NCBI GenBank assembly: GCA_019244185.1
Contig: JAFATB010000002.1
Location: 1 to 64,000 of the forward strand
Length of the DNA stretch: 64,000 bases
DNA from: Acidobacteriota bacterium
Lineage (GTDB): Bacteria > Acidobacteriota > Thermoanaerobaculia > Gp7-AA8
Reading direction: 5' to 3'
Shown here piece after piece: positions 40,083 through 48,223 of this stretch. The position numbers and the translations under genes are program-made. Numbering within the stretch: the stretch's first letter is position 1; every line of letters begins with the position of its first letter. The notes under the pieces were generated by a model. That model had not been told where the DNA came from. It worked only from the letters and a program-made list of their open reading frames with translations, and did not search any database.

Positions 40083-41821
40083 CTCGCGTTTTCGCCGGAT
40101 CTCTTCGCAAGGACCACGTCGGTCAAACCGTTACGCTCAACGGCTGGGTGCAGAAGCGCCGCGACTTCGGTGAGCTGATCTTCATCGATCTCCGCGACCG
40201 CGGCGGCATCTGCCAGGTCGTCGTCGACCGCGAGCGAGGCGCGTCCGCCGACGTCGTCGCCGCGGCGAAGGAACTGCGCGGCGAATTCGTCGTGCGCATC
40301 GAAGGCGAGGTCTTCGAGCGCGCGGACGCGCAGAAGAACGCCAAGCTGCCGACCGGCGACGTCGAAGTCGTCGCGAAGGTCGTGACCATTCTCAACCGCG
40401 CCGACACGCCGCCGTTCGCGATCGAAGACGACACCGACGCCGCCGAAGAGCTGCGCCTGCAGTATCGCTATCTCGATCTGCGCCGGCCGTCGCTCGCGGG
40501 CAATCTCGTGCTGCGCTCGAAGATGCTCACCGCGACGCGCAACTATTTCGACGGCCTCGGATTCATCGAAGTCGAGACGCCGATCCTCACGAAGTCGACG
40601 CCCGAAGGCGCGCGCGACTACCTCGTGCCGAGCCGCGTGCACAAGGGCGAGTTCTACGCGCTGCCGCAGTCGCCGCAGATCTTCAAGCAGCTCTGCATGG
40701 TCGCGGGACTCGAGCGCTACTTCCAGATCGCGCGCTGCTTCCGCGACGAAGACCTGCGCCGCGACCGCCAGCCGGAGTTCACGCAGATCGACGTCGAGTG
40801 CTCGTTCATCGACGAAGAGTTCATCTATGCGCTGATGGAGGGACTGTTCGAGAAGATCTTCCCGCTCGCCGGCATCGCCGTGACGACGCCGTTCCCGCGC
40901 ATGACGTGGCAGGAGGCGATGGACCGCTTCGGCATCGACCGCCCCGACACGCGCTTCGGCATGGAGCTCGTCGACATCACCGATGCCGCGAAGACGACCA
41001 GTTTCGAGCCGTTCAAAGCCGCGGCGACCGTGCGCGCGATCGTGGTGCCGGGCGGCGCGTCGTTCTCGCGCAAGCGCATCGACGAGCTGACGGAAGACGC
41101 GAAGAAGCTCGGCGCGAGCGGCCTGGTGTGGATCAAGTTCGACGCGCAGCGCGGCTCGTCGATCAAGAAGTTCCTCGACGACGCGGCGTTCGACGCGCTG
41201 CGCGCCGCGTTGCATGCGAACGAGAACGATCTCGCGCTCGTCGTCGCCGGGAAGCAGACCGTCGTGTGGGACGTGCTCGCGAATCTGCGGCTGCGCGTCG
41301 CGCGTGACGAGAAGCTGATCCCCGACGATCGCTGGGACTTCCTCTGGGTCACCGACTTTCCGCTGTACGAATGGGACGACGAGTCGCAGCGCTTTTTCGC
41401 GCGACACCATCCGTTCACCTCGCCGCGTCCCGAGCACCTCGAGCTCCTCGACAGCGATCCCGGCGCGGTGCTCGCGCGCGCGTACGACGTCGTGCTCAAC
41501 GGCATCGAACTCGGCGGCGGTTCGATCCGCATCAATCAGCCCGACGTTCAGCAGCGGATGTTTCAGGCTCTCGGCATCAGCGCCGAGGATGCGCAGGCGC
41601 GGTTCGGCTTCCTCATCGACGCGTTCCGCTACGGTGCGCCACCGCACGGCGGCATCGCGCTCGGCGTCGATCGGCTGGCGATGCTCATGTCGCGTTCCGA
41701 GTCGCTGCGCGACGTGATCGCGTTCCCGAAGACCGCGCGCGCGCAGGACCTCATGTGCGCGGCGCCGTCGGACGTCGACGCGAAGCAGCTCGACGAGTTG
41801 GGGATCGCGCTGAAGCGATGA
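40079..41821 (+). CDS. aspS: Aspartate--tRNA ligase
   Basis: 580-residue class II synthetase with the bacterial layout: an N-terminal OB-fold anticodon domain (GWVQKRRDFGELIFIDLRDRGG), catalytic motif 2 FRDEDLRRDRQPEFTQ, an inserted GAD domain (about 300-400), and motif 3 GIALGVDRLAMLM. The 580-600 length is normal for bacterial AspRS. Whether it also charges tRNA-Asn cannot be told. It starts inside the stop of the carbonic anhydrase-like gene and is followed 4 bases later by aroB. Confidence 0.97.
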   Translation: MTRVFAGSLRKDHVGQTVTLNGWVQKRRDFGELIFIDLRDRGGICQVVVDRERGASADVVAAAKELRGEFVVRIEGEVFERADAQKNAKLPTGDVEVVAKVVTILNRADTPPFAIEDDTDAAEELRLQYRYLDLRRPSLAGNLVLRSKMLTATRNYFDGLGFIEVETPILTKSTPEGARDYLVPSRVHKGEFYALPQSPQIFKQLCMVAGLERYFQIARCFRDEDLRRDRQPEFTQIDVECSFIDEEFIYALMEGLFEKIFPLAGIAVTTPFPRMTWQEAMDRFGIDRPDTRFGMELVDITDAAKTTSFEPFKAAATVRAIVVPGGASFSRKRIDELTEDAKKLGASGLVWIKFDAQRGSSIKKFLDDAAFDALRAALHANENDLALVVAGKQTVVWDVLANLRLRVARDEKLIPDDRWDFLWVTDFPLYEWDDESQRFFARHHPFTSPRPEHLELLDSDPGAVLARAYDVVLNGIELGGGSIRINQPDVQQRMFQALGISAEDAQARFGFLIDAFRYGAPPHGGIALGVDRLAMLMSRSESLRDVIAFPKTARAQDLMCAAPSDVDAKQLDELGIALKR

Positions 41822-41825
41822 CGCG

Positions 41826-42860
41826 ATGACGCCGTTCCTCGTCATCCGCCAGTCGAGCGACTATCCGGTCTACGTCGAACGCGGCGCGCTCGATCGCGTC
41901 GGCGAGGCCGTGCGTCCGCGCGGGCGCGTCTTCGTCATCACCTCGCACGCGCTGCGCGAGCGTTTCGGCATGCGCGTCGCGCGCTCGTTTCGCGACGCCG
42001 AGATCCTGACGATCGAAGAAGGGGAGGCGAACAAGACCCTCGCGACGGCGAACGACGTCGTCACGCAGCTCCTCGACCGCGGCGCACGCCGCGACGCGAT
42101 GGCGGTGGTCGTCGGCGGCGGCATGCTCGGCGACACGGCCGGCTTCGCGGCGTCGATCTATTTGCGCGGCATCGATCTCGTGCACGTGCCGACGACGCTG
42201 CTCGCGCAGGTCGACAGCTCGATCGGCGGCAAGCTCGCCGTCAACCACGAGAAGGGCAAGAACCTCATCGGCAGCTTCTATCCGCCGCGCGCCGTCGTCA
42301 GCGATCTCGAGGTGCTCGACACGCTGCCGCCGCGCGAGCGGCTCTCCGGCTTGTACGAGGCGCTGAAAGGCGGCGTGATCGGCGATCCGCTGCTCTTCGA
42401 GCGGTTCGAAGGCGATGCGTTCGATCTCGACGCAGTCGTCCGCGCGGCGATCCGCGTCAAAGCGGAGATCGTCTCCGCCGACGAACGGGAGGCCGACCTG
42501 CGGCGGCTGCTCAACTACGGCCACACGATCGCCCACGGCATCGAGGCCGCGCTGCACTACGAAGGACTCACGCACGGTGAGGCCGTCGCGTGGGGGATGA
42601 TCGGCGCGAACGCGATCGCCGTGCGCCGCGGGCTCCTCGCGCGAGACGAAGCGGCGCGCATCGAGCGAGCCATCCGCAAGTACGAGCCGTCGCCGCTGCC
42701 GAAGCTCGATCGGCGCGACATCCTCGCCGCGACCGAGCACGACAAGAAGAACACCGGCACCGCGCGGGTGATGGTGTTCCCGCGCAAAGTTGGCGAGTGC
42801 GTGGTGGTGAGCGACGTGACGGAAGACGAGATCGCGTACGGGATCGACGCGATTCTCTAG
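41826..42860 (+). CDS. aroB: 3-dehydroquinate synthase
   Basis: 344-residue NAD+- and metal-dependent enzyme that makes 3-dehydroquinate from DAHP in the shikimate pathway. The signature VVGGGMLGDTAGFAAS, RGIDLVHVPTTLLAQVDSSIGGKLAVN and the metal-binding EADLRRLLNYGHTIAHGIE are present; the active-site Lys pair is in EHDKKN. ATG 41826 lies 4 bases after the aspS stop. The gene ends on a CTAG that is also the stop of the convergent histidine kinase gene. Confidence 0.95.
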   Translation: MTPFLVIRQSSDYPVYVERGALDRVGEAVRPRGRVFVITSHALRERFGMRVARSFRDAEILTIEEGEANKTLATANDVVTQLLDRGARRDAMAVVVGGGMLGDTAGFAASIYLRGIDLVHVPTTLLAQVDSSIGGKLAVNHEKGKNLIGSFYPPRAVVSDLEVLDTLPPRERLSGLYEALKGGVIGDPLLFERFEGDAFDLDAVVRAAIRVKAEIVSADEREADLRRLLNYGHTIAHGIEAALHYEGLTHGEAVAWGMIGANAIAVRRGLLARDEAARIERAIRKYEPSPLPKLDRRDILAATEHDKKNTGTARVMVFPRKVGECVVVSDVTEDEIAYGIDAIL

Positions 42861-43891
42861 GCCACTCGCTTCACCGGCAGCCGCAGCACCATCGACGTCC
42901 CCACGCCTTCGATCGACGCCACGCTCACCTCGCCGCCGTGCGCCTCGATGACCTGTTTGACGATGTAGAGGCCGAGTCCCGTGCCGCCGCCGCCGCGCAG
43001 CGACTTGTTGCCGCTCTGCTTGTACTTTTCGAAGATCGTCTGCAACTGATCGGGCTTGATGCCCATCCCCGTGTCCGTCACCGTGATGACGATCGCCTCG
43101 GGCGCATCGCCGTTGCGCACGATCTGCGCGCCGACGGAGATCAGCCCTTTTTTCGGCGTGAACTTCAGCGAGTTCGAGATGAGGTTGATCACCGCCTGCG
43201 TCAGCTTCTCCACGCTGCCGATGATCTGCGGCACGTCGCGGCCGTGCGCGGTGAGGAGGAAGACCTCGTCGCGCGAGGCGACCTGCTGGAGGCTGCGCAC
43301 CGCGCGCTTCAGCACACCGGCCACGCGCACCGGCTCGGTCTCGACTGTGAAGCTGCCCGACTGGATCTTCGAGAAATCGAGAATCTCGTTGATGAGATTC
43401 ATCATCCGCTCGGACTCGCGCTGCGCTTCCTGCAGGAGGTCGGAGTAGATCGAGTCGAGCTTCGTCCCTTCCTGCGCGAGCACGAACTCCAGCGTGCCCT
43501 GGATGCCCGAGAGCGGCCCGCGGAGGTCGTGGACGATCTGCGCGGTGAAGTCCGACTTCGCCTGTTCCGCCTCGCGCTGGCTCGTGACGTCGTCGAACGA
43601 CAGCGCCACGCCGCGGAGGTCGGCCTCGTCGACGCGCAGGATGCGGTCGATGCGGTAGACGCGGCCTTCGATCTCGACGTCGGTCGACTTCTGTTCGTCG
43701 CCGTCGAGAAAGAACCCCTGCAGCCAGCCGCGCTCGCCCGCGACCGCGCGCGCGGCCTCGTTGAGCCACTGCGCCGCGTCGTCGCCGAAGATCGTTTCGA
43801 AGGCGCGGTTGCGATAGCCGATCGTGCCCGCTTCCGTGACGACGGCGATGGCGCTCGGCAGCTTGTCGAGCAGCGAGATGGCGAAGCTCAT
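42857..43891 (-). CDS. PAS-domain sensor histidine kinase (cytoplasmic)
   Basis: 344 residues with no membrane span. A PAS domain (about 8-105: LPSAIAVVTEAGTIGYRNRAFETIFG) is followed by a HisKA dimerisation domain with the phospho-acceptor His121 in IVHDLRGPLSG and an HATPase_c domain: N box NLISNSLKFTP, G1 DTGMGI, F box, and G2 GGTGLGLYIV. The start is ATG 43891, overlapping the stop of the upstream 135-residue gene. No response regulator is next to it; the nearest is the receiver-only protein at 50521. Confidence 0.92.
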   Translation of the reverse strand: MSFAISLLDKLPSAIAVVTEAGTIGYRNRAFETIFGDDAAQWLNEAARAVAGERGWLQGFFLDGDEQKSTDVEIEGRVYRIDRILRVDEADLRGVALSFDDVTSQREAEQAKSDFTAQIVHDLRGPLSGIQGTLEFVLAQEGTKLDSIYSDLLQEAQRESERMMNLINEILDFSKIQSGSFTVETEPVRVAGVLKRAVRSLQQVASRDEVFLLTAHGRDVPQIIGSVEKLTQAVINLISNSLKFTPKKGLISVGAQIVRNGDAPEAIVITVTDTGMGIKPDQLQTIFEKYKQSGNKSLRGGGGTGLGLYIVKQVIEAHGGEVSVASIEGVGTSMVLRLPVKRVA

Positions 43892-44295
43892 TGCGGCACC
43901 GTGATGGCGCGCTCCTGCTGCAGCTTCGCCAGAATGAACAGCGTCGTGAACGGATCGAACGGACTGAGGATGAGCAGCTTCTGCAGATCGAGCCGGCCGT
44001 CGATGAGCGACACGAGATAGCCTTCCTGCGCGTTGAGATTGAAGCGGTCGAAGTTCGAGAGGAACTCGGCGCTCAGCTTCGGCACCGCCTGCATGCCGCG
44101 CGGATGCGCGAGCAATTCGCGCACGATCGCGTTGCGCACGAGCTCCACGTAGCCGCGCAGCGAGAGGTCGTCGGGATAGACGCGCCGCGCCTCGAGCAGC
44201 TTCGCGTACGTGTGCCACGGCCCGTTGTGCTTCAGCGAGTCGCCGACCAGCCGGCTCCAGTCCGGATGGGGAGGCGCGATGGGGTTCGCGGACAT
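43888..44295 (-). CDS. Small soluble protein with a DUF4388-like C-terminal motif
   Basis: 135 residues of unknown function. The C-terminal 50 residues (EGYLVSLIDGRLDLQKLLIL, then FDPFTTLFILAKLQQERAI) resemble the small winged-helix-like segment found at the end of DUF4388/PatA-type gliding and pili regulators, in which a 'SLIDG-x-x-D/T-x-x-x-L' pattern recurs. The N-terminal half is helical and featureless. It shares ATGA with the histidine kinase gene, which suggests they work together. TAAAAT lies 8 bases before the ATG, in a mirrored element shared with the PBP1A gene. Confidence 0.65.
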   Translation of the reverse strand: MSANPIAPPHPDWSRLVGDSLKHNGPWHTYAKLLEARRVYPDDLSLRGYVELVRNAIVRELLAHPRGMQAVPKLSAEFLSNFDRFNLNAQEGYLVSLIDGRLDLQKLLILSPFDPFTTLFILAKLQQERAITVPQ

Positions 44296-44305
44296 TGCGA
44301 TCGAT

Positions 44306-44357
44306 TTTATCCTGAGGCGCGGAGTCGCGAGCGGATCTCGGCGCGGGCTCAGGATAA
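44306..44357. promoter_or_regulatory. Mirrored 11-base elements between divergent genes
   Basis: TTTATCCTGAG at 44306-44316 is the exact reverse complement of CTCAGGATAAA at 44347-44357. Each copy runs into a -10-like hexamer (TAAAAT on the minus strand, TAAACT on the plus strand) lying 8 and 6 bases from the start codons of the divergent genes. They may be two copies of one promoter or a shared operator. Confidence 0.55.
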
Positions 44358-44366
44358 ACTGAGCGC

Positions 44367-46796
44367 GTGACCGAGCTCGTTCCGCAAGCCCCGCCGCGCT
44401 CGCGCCGCGCGCGCCTGCTCCTGCTGCTCGTCGCCGCGCTGCTCGGCGTTCCGGCGGGCTTTCTCTTCGCGCACGCCGTGCGCGTGCCCGCGGTCCGCAA
44501 GCTCATCGACTATCAGCCGGCTATCATCACGCGCATCTACGACCGCAACGGACTGCCGTTCGCGGAGTACTCGATCCAGCGCCGCATCGTCGTGCCGAAG
44601 CGCGAGATGTCGCAGAACTTCGTCAACGCCGTCGTCGCCACCGAAGACGCCGATTTCTACAAACACGGCGGCGTCGATCCGAAAGCGATCATCCGCGCCG
44701 CGATCAAGGACGTCATCGAACGCCGCCGCGCGCAGGGCGCGTCGACGCTGACGCAGCAGCTCGCCAAGCAGGTCTTCCTCACGCCCGAGAAGACGCTGCG
44801 CCGCAAGATCAACGAGGTCTTTCTCGCCGTGCAGATCGAGAAGGACTTCACCAAAGACCAGATCTTCGAGCTCTACGCGAATCAGGTCTACCTCGGCCAC
44901 GGCGCGTACGGCATCGAAGCCGCCTCGCGCCTCTACTTCGGCAAGCACGCGAAAGATCTCTCGATCGCCGAGGGCGCGACCATCGCCGCGCTCATCCGCT
45001 CGCCGATGTTCTACAGCCCGATCTCGCATCCGGATCGCGCGAAGATGCGCCGCGACTATGTGCTGAGCCGCGAGCTGAAGGAAGGCTTCATCACGCGCCA
45101 GCAGTATCAGCAGGCCGTGTCGACGCCGCTCATTCTCGGCACGTATAAAGAAGAGGCTCCGCGCGTCGGCGCGTACTTCGCCGAAGAGATCCGGCAGTAC
45201 ATCGAGAAGAACGAGAAGTTCGGCGTCGAGAACCTCTACCAGCGCGGGCTCAAGGTCTACTCGACGCTCGACCTGCGCATGCAGCAAGCCGCCGAAATCG
45301 CGCTCCAGCGCGGCTTACGCCGGTTCGACAAACGCCGCGGCTTCCGCAAGCCCTCGCGCAACCTCGTCGCGGAAGGACTCGATCCCGAAACGTGGCGCGA
45401 TCCGAGCTGGAGCAGCGAGCCGTACACCGTCGATCGTCTCTATCCCGCGGTCGTGCTCGCGGTGGGGAAGGATCGCGTCACCGTGCGCGTCAACCGCGAC
45501 CGCATCGACCTCGACCCCGAGTCGTGGAAGTGGACCACGAAGAAGACGCTCGACGGCGTCGTCAAACGCGGCGATCTCGTCTACGTCCTGCAGAGCGAGA
45601 ACGAGAAGACCAAAGCGCGCAAGTGGATGCTCGACCAGATGCCGGTCGTGCAGGGCGCGATCGTCGCCATCGACGTGAAGAGCGGCGAGATCCGAGCGCT
45701 CGTCGGCGGCTACGACTTCCAGATGTCGAAGTTCAACCGCGCCGTGCAGTCGCGGCGGCAGACCGGCTCGTCGTTCAAGCCGTTCGTCTACGGCGCCGCG
45801 TTCGAGAAAGGACTCACGCCGGCCGACACGCTCTTCGACGCGCCGATCGCGATTCCCGTGGGAAATCAGACGTACGCGCCGAAGAACTACTACGGCAAGT
45901 ACGCCGGCATCGTCACGATCCAGCGCGCGCTCGAGCTGTCGATCAACGTGCCCGCGGTGAAGACGTACATGATGGCCGGCGGCGACCGCGTGGTCGACTT
46001 CGCGCGCCGCTGCGGCATCACCTCCGATCTTCCGAAGTATCCGTCGCTGGCTCTCGGCGCCGCGGGCGTCTCGCCGGTGGAGATGACGGCCGCGTACAAC
46101 GTCTTCATCAACAACGGCGTCTACGTCAAGCCACGCTACATCCGGAAGATTGCCGACCAGACCGAGCGCGCGCTCGACGAGCCGCTGTCCGAGCTCTCCG
46201 AGGCCACCTCGCCGCAGGTCGCGTTCGAGCTGGCGTACATGCTCAAGGGCGTCATCGATCGCGGCACGGGCTACGCGGCGCATACGCTCGCGCCGCCGCT
46301 CGCGGGGAAGACCGGCACCACGAACGGCTACACGGACGCGTGGTTCATCGGCTTCACGCCGGAGTACACGATCGGCGTCTGGACCGGCTACGACGATCCG
46401 TCGAAGTCGCTCGGCGGCGGCGCGACCGGCGCCGAAGTCGCGCTGCCGATCTGGATCGACGTCGAGAAACAGCTGGAGACGCTCAAGCTGCGGACGCCGA
46501 AGCCGGAGTTCGAGCCGCCCGCGGGGGTCGTGGTCGTGCCGATGGATCTCTACAGCGGACGCCGCGGCGCGGGTCCGTGCAGCCGCGTCGTCAACCAGGC
46601 ATTCGTCGCGGGCCAGGAGCCGGACAAGGACTGCAGCGGCGCCAGCGTCGAGGTCAGTAAACTACCGTACTACCTGCAGCGACCGTTCTATCAGCCGAAG
46701 GAAGCGGAGCCGACCCAGGCCGCGAACGACGCGTCGGCGCGCACGGGCGAGGGCGCGGAGTCGCCCGCGCCGAACACCGACACCAGCGGGCACTAA
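44367..46796 (+). CDS. Class A bifunctional penicillin-binding protein 1A
   Basis: 809-residue peptidoglycan synthase, starting on GTG 44367. One membrane anchor (about 17-39) is followed by a GT51 glycosyltransferase domain with the catalytic Glu93 in VVATEDADFYKHGGVDP and QGASTLTQQLAKQ, LYANQVYLGHGAYGIEAAS. The transpeptidase domain has SSFKPF (active Ser), SINVPAVK (SxN) and AGKTGTTNGYTDAWF (KTG). An OB-like insert lies between them, as in the PBP1A/MrcA type. The C-terminal ~60 residues are Pro/Ala-rich and disordered. It polymerises and cross-links wall glycan at the inner membrane. Confidence 0.95.
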   Translation: MTELVPQAPPRSRRARLLLLLVAALLGVPAGFLFAHAVRVPAVRKLIDYQPAIITRIYDRNGLPFAEYSIQRRIVVPKREMSQNFVNAVVATEDADFYKHGGVDPKAIIRAAIKDVIERRRAQGASTLTQQLAKQVFLTPEKTLRRKINEVFLAVQIEKDFTKDQIFELYANQVYLGHGAYGIEAASRLYFGKHAKDLSIAEGATIAALIRSPMFYSPISHPDRAKMRRDYVLSRELKEGFITRQQYQQAVSTPLILGTYKEEAPRVGAYFAEEIRQYIEKNEKFGVENLYQRGLKVYSTLDLRMQQAAEIALQRGLRRFDKRRGFRKPSRNLVAEGLDPETWRDPSWSSEPYTVDRLYPAVVLAVGKDRVTVRVNRDRIDLDPESWKWTTKKTLDGVVKRGDLVYVLQSENEKTKARKWMLDQMPVVQGAIVAIDVKSGEIRALVGGYDFQMSKFNRAVQSRRQTGSSFKPFVYGAAFEKGLTPADTLFDAPIAIPVGNQTYAPKNYYGKYAGIVTIQRALELSINVPAVKTYMMAGGDRVVDFARRCGITSDLPKYPSLALGAAGVSPVEMTAAYNVFINNGVYVKPRYIRKIADQTERALDEPLSELSEATSPQVAFELAYMLKGVIDRGTGYAAHTLAPPLAGKTGTTNGYTDAWFIGFTPEYTIGVWTGYDDPSKSLGGGATGAEVALPIWIDVEKQLETLKLRTPKPEFEPPAGVVVVPMDLYSGRRGAGPCSRVVNQAFVAGQEPDKDCSGASVEVSKLPYYLQRPFYQPKEAEPTQAANDASARTGEGAESPAPNTDTSGH

Positions 46797-46844
46797 CGCG
46801 CACGGCGCGCCACAAATCGCATCGCGTCGTGTCTTCCCATTGCG

Positions 46845-47506
46845 ATGCGACTTCGCGTGGGACTGGTCGTGCTGCTTCCTCGGCGGCGGCGTCGTGCTGC
46901 TCTACCTCGCGCTGAACCACACCGGACATCTGACGCGCGACGACGTCCTTCTCAGCGTCGGCTGCAGCGTGCTGCAACTGGTCGCGACCGTCGGCTTCAT
47001 CGACACGCTGATGGAGCGCCAGCGCCGCGCCGGCGAATACGAGGAGATCGCTTGGCAGATGCTGCACGACATCGAGGCCGTGGTCTGGGTCTGGCTCGGC
47101 GGCTCGCGACACTTTGATATCAATGAGCTCGTGGGGTCTGCTGCGCGACGTGAAGGACGCCGACCGCCCCGAGCCGTTCACCGTCAACGGCTTCATCTCC
47201 CTCGGCGCGCGCGCCGACTACACGCTGCGCACGCGTCCGCGCCACATGCGCCACGCCCCGCAATTGCGCAAGGGACTGCACGCCGTGGTGTCGCTCGCCG
47301 CGATTCGCGATCACGAAAGCATCGCCCTCTCCGCCTCCGCCCCGAAGACGCCCACAGGGATGGCCACCGCGCTGCTCGACGCCACGCTCTCCATCGCCGC
47401 CTGCGTCGACCTCCGCCCGACCGAGCTCTCCGGCGTGACGTACGAAACCGACGCCGCCGCGGCGCGGCAACGGTTTCGCGAACGCGGCGAGCGGAACGAG
47501 GAGTGA
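46845..47506 (+). pseudogene. Membrane-anchored protein gene broken by two single-base insertions
   Basis: Three successive reading frames join into one sensible protein if one extra base is removed near 46878 and one near 47131. Frame 1 part: MRLRVGLVVLL. It continues as LGGGVVLLYLALNHTGHL (completing a membrane span), runs to SRHFDINEL, then continues as WGLLRDVKDADRPEPF to the TGA at 47504-47506. The reconstructed product would be 219 residues: one N-terminal span, a second hydrophobic stretch around 45-60, and a soluble domain of no family I recognise. It may be a true pseudogene or two sequence errors. Confidence 0.6.
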
Positions 47507-47570
47507 GGCGGCGCGGCGGTGGCAACCTTAGGCAGTGGTCAATACGTCCCGACCGAGGTACGATCGAGCC

Positions 47571-47828
47571 ATGGCGCGCGCGCAATCGAAGCTGACGGCA
47601 CAGAGCGAGATCGCCGTTCCCGCGGAAATCCGGCGCAAGCTCGGAATCGGGCCGGGATCGATCGTCGAATGGGAACAGGACGGCGAACTCGTCTTCGTGC
47701 GCCGTGCCGGCCGCTATTCCTTCGAAGACGTTCATCGAGCGCTGTTCGGCGGTCAACCGCCCGAGAAAAGCGTGGACGTGAAGGCGACCATCGCGAAGCA
47801 CATCCGCGCCAAGCATGCGCGCCGTTGA
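47571..47828 (+). CDS. AbrB/MazE-type antitoxin
   Basis: 85-residue protein with an N-terminal SpoVT-AbrB swapped-hairpin domain: KLTAQSEIAVPAEIRRKLGIG (about 6-26), PGSIVEWEQDGELVFVRR. The C-terminal half (FEDVHRALFGG, VDVKATIAKHIRAKHARR) is the helical tail that usually wraps a PIN toxin. Its last 14 bases overlap the ATG of the PIN-domain gene, the standard arrangement of a VapBC-like toxin-antitoxin pair. ATG 47571 is preceded by TACGAT at 6 bases. It looks intact, while its toxin partner is frameshifted. Confidence 0.88.
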   Translation: MARAQSKLTAQSEIAVPAEIRRKLGIGPGSIVEWEQDGELVFVRRAGRYSFEDVHRALFGGQPPEKSVDVKATIAKHIRAKHARR

Positions 47829-48194
47829 CACGACGTCCTCGTGCGGCTCGTGACGCGCGACGATGCGAGGCAAGTCGCGCTCGCCGAAGCATTCGTAGAA
47901 CCGGGAGCATGGGTGCCACAGCTGGTACTCGCCGAGACCGTGTGGGTTCTCGAAACCGCTTATCACCTGAAACCCGGCCAGCTCATCGCCGGCATCGAGA
48001 AACTGCTCGGTCTCGCGCAGTTGACGCTGCAGGACGCAGACGCTGTCGTTGCGGCGCTCGAGTCCTATCGTCGGCAGCCCGCCCTCGGATTTTCTGACTG
48101 TCTGGTGCTGGCGATCGCACGCAAGTCGGGACATCTGCCGCTCGGCACGTTCGATCGAACGCTCGGTAAGCTCGACGGCGCACAGCGGCTTTAG
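47815..48194 (+). pseudogene. PIN-domain (VapC-like) toxin gene with a frameshift at its first catalytic motif
   Basis: From ATG 47815 the frame reads MRAVDT and then fails. One missing base near 47833 would restore the PIN start MRAVDTNVLVRLVTRDDA. Without it, the frame that holds the rest of the protein can only start at GTG 47841, and would lack the first Mg-binding Asp. Downstream residues are intact: Glu in LVLAETVWVLE, Asp in GFSDCLVLA and Asp in TFDRTLGKL. The restored protein would be 126 residues, a normal VapC length. The toxin RNase is therefore probably inactive, unless this is a sequencing error or ribosomal frameshifting occurs. Confidence 0.7.
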
Positions 48195-48207
48195 CGGCGA
48201 TGGCACA

Positions 48208-48223
48208 ATGCGGCGCGCCGCAT
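48208..48223. promoter_or_regulatory. 16-base perfect palindrome over a start codon
   Basis: Positions 48208-48215 and 48216-48223 are perfect reverse complements with no loop, and the second half runs into the ATG at 48222. It could be a dimeric regulator's operator, or chance in GC-rich DNA. Confidence 0.35.

Noticed and set aside
47114-47506. Independent gene starting at ATG 47114-47124 region
   Set aside because: Its reading joins smoothly to the upstream frame (DINEL then WGLLRDVK) if one base is removed, so it is better explained as the 3' part of a frameshifted gene.
47535-47570. Upstream GTG start for the antitoxin
   Set aside because: It would add 12 residues before the usual start of the AbrB fold; ATG 47571 fits the family.
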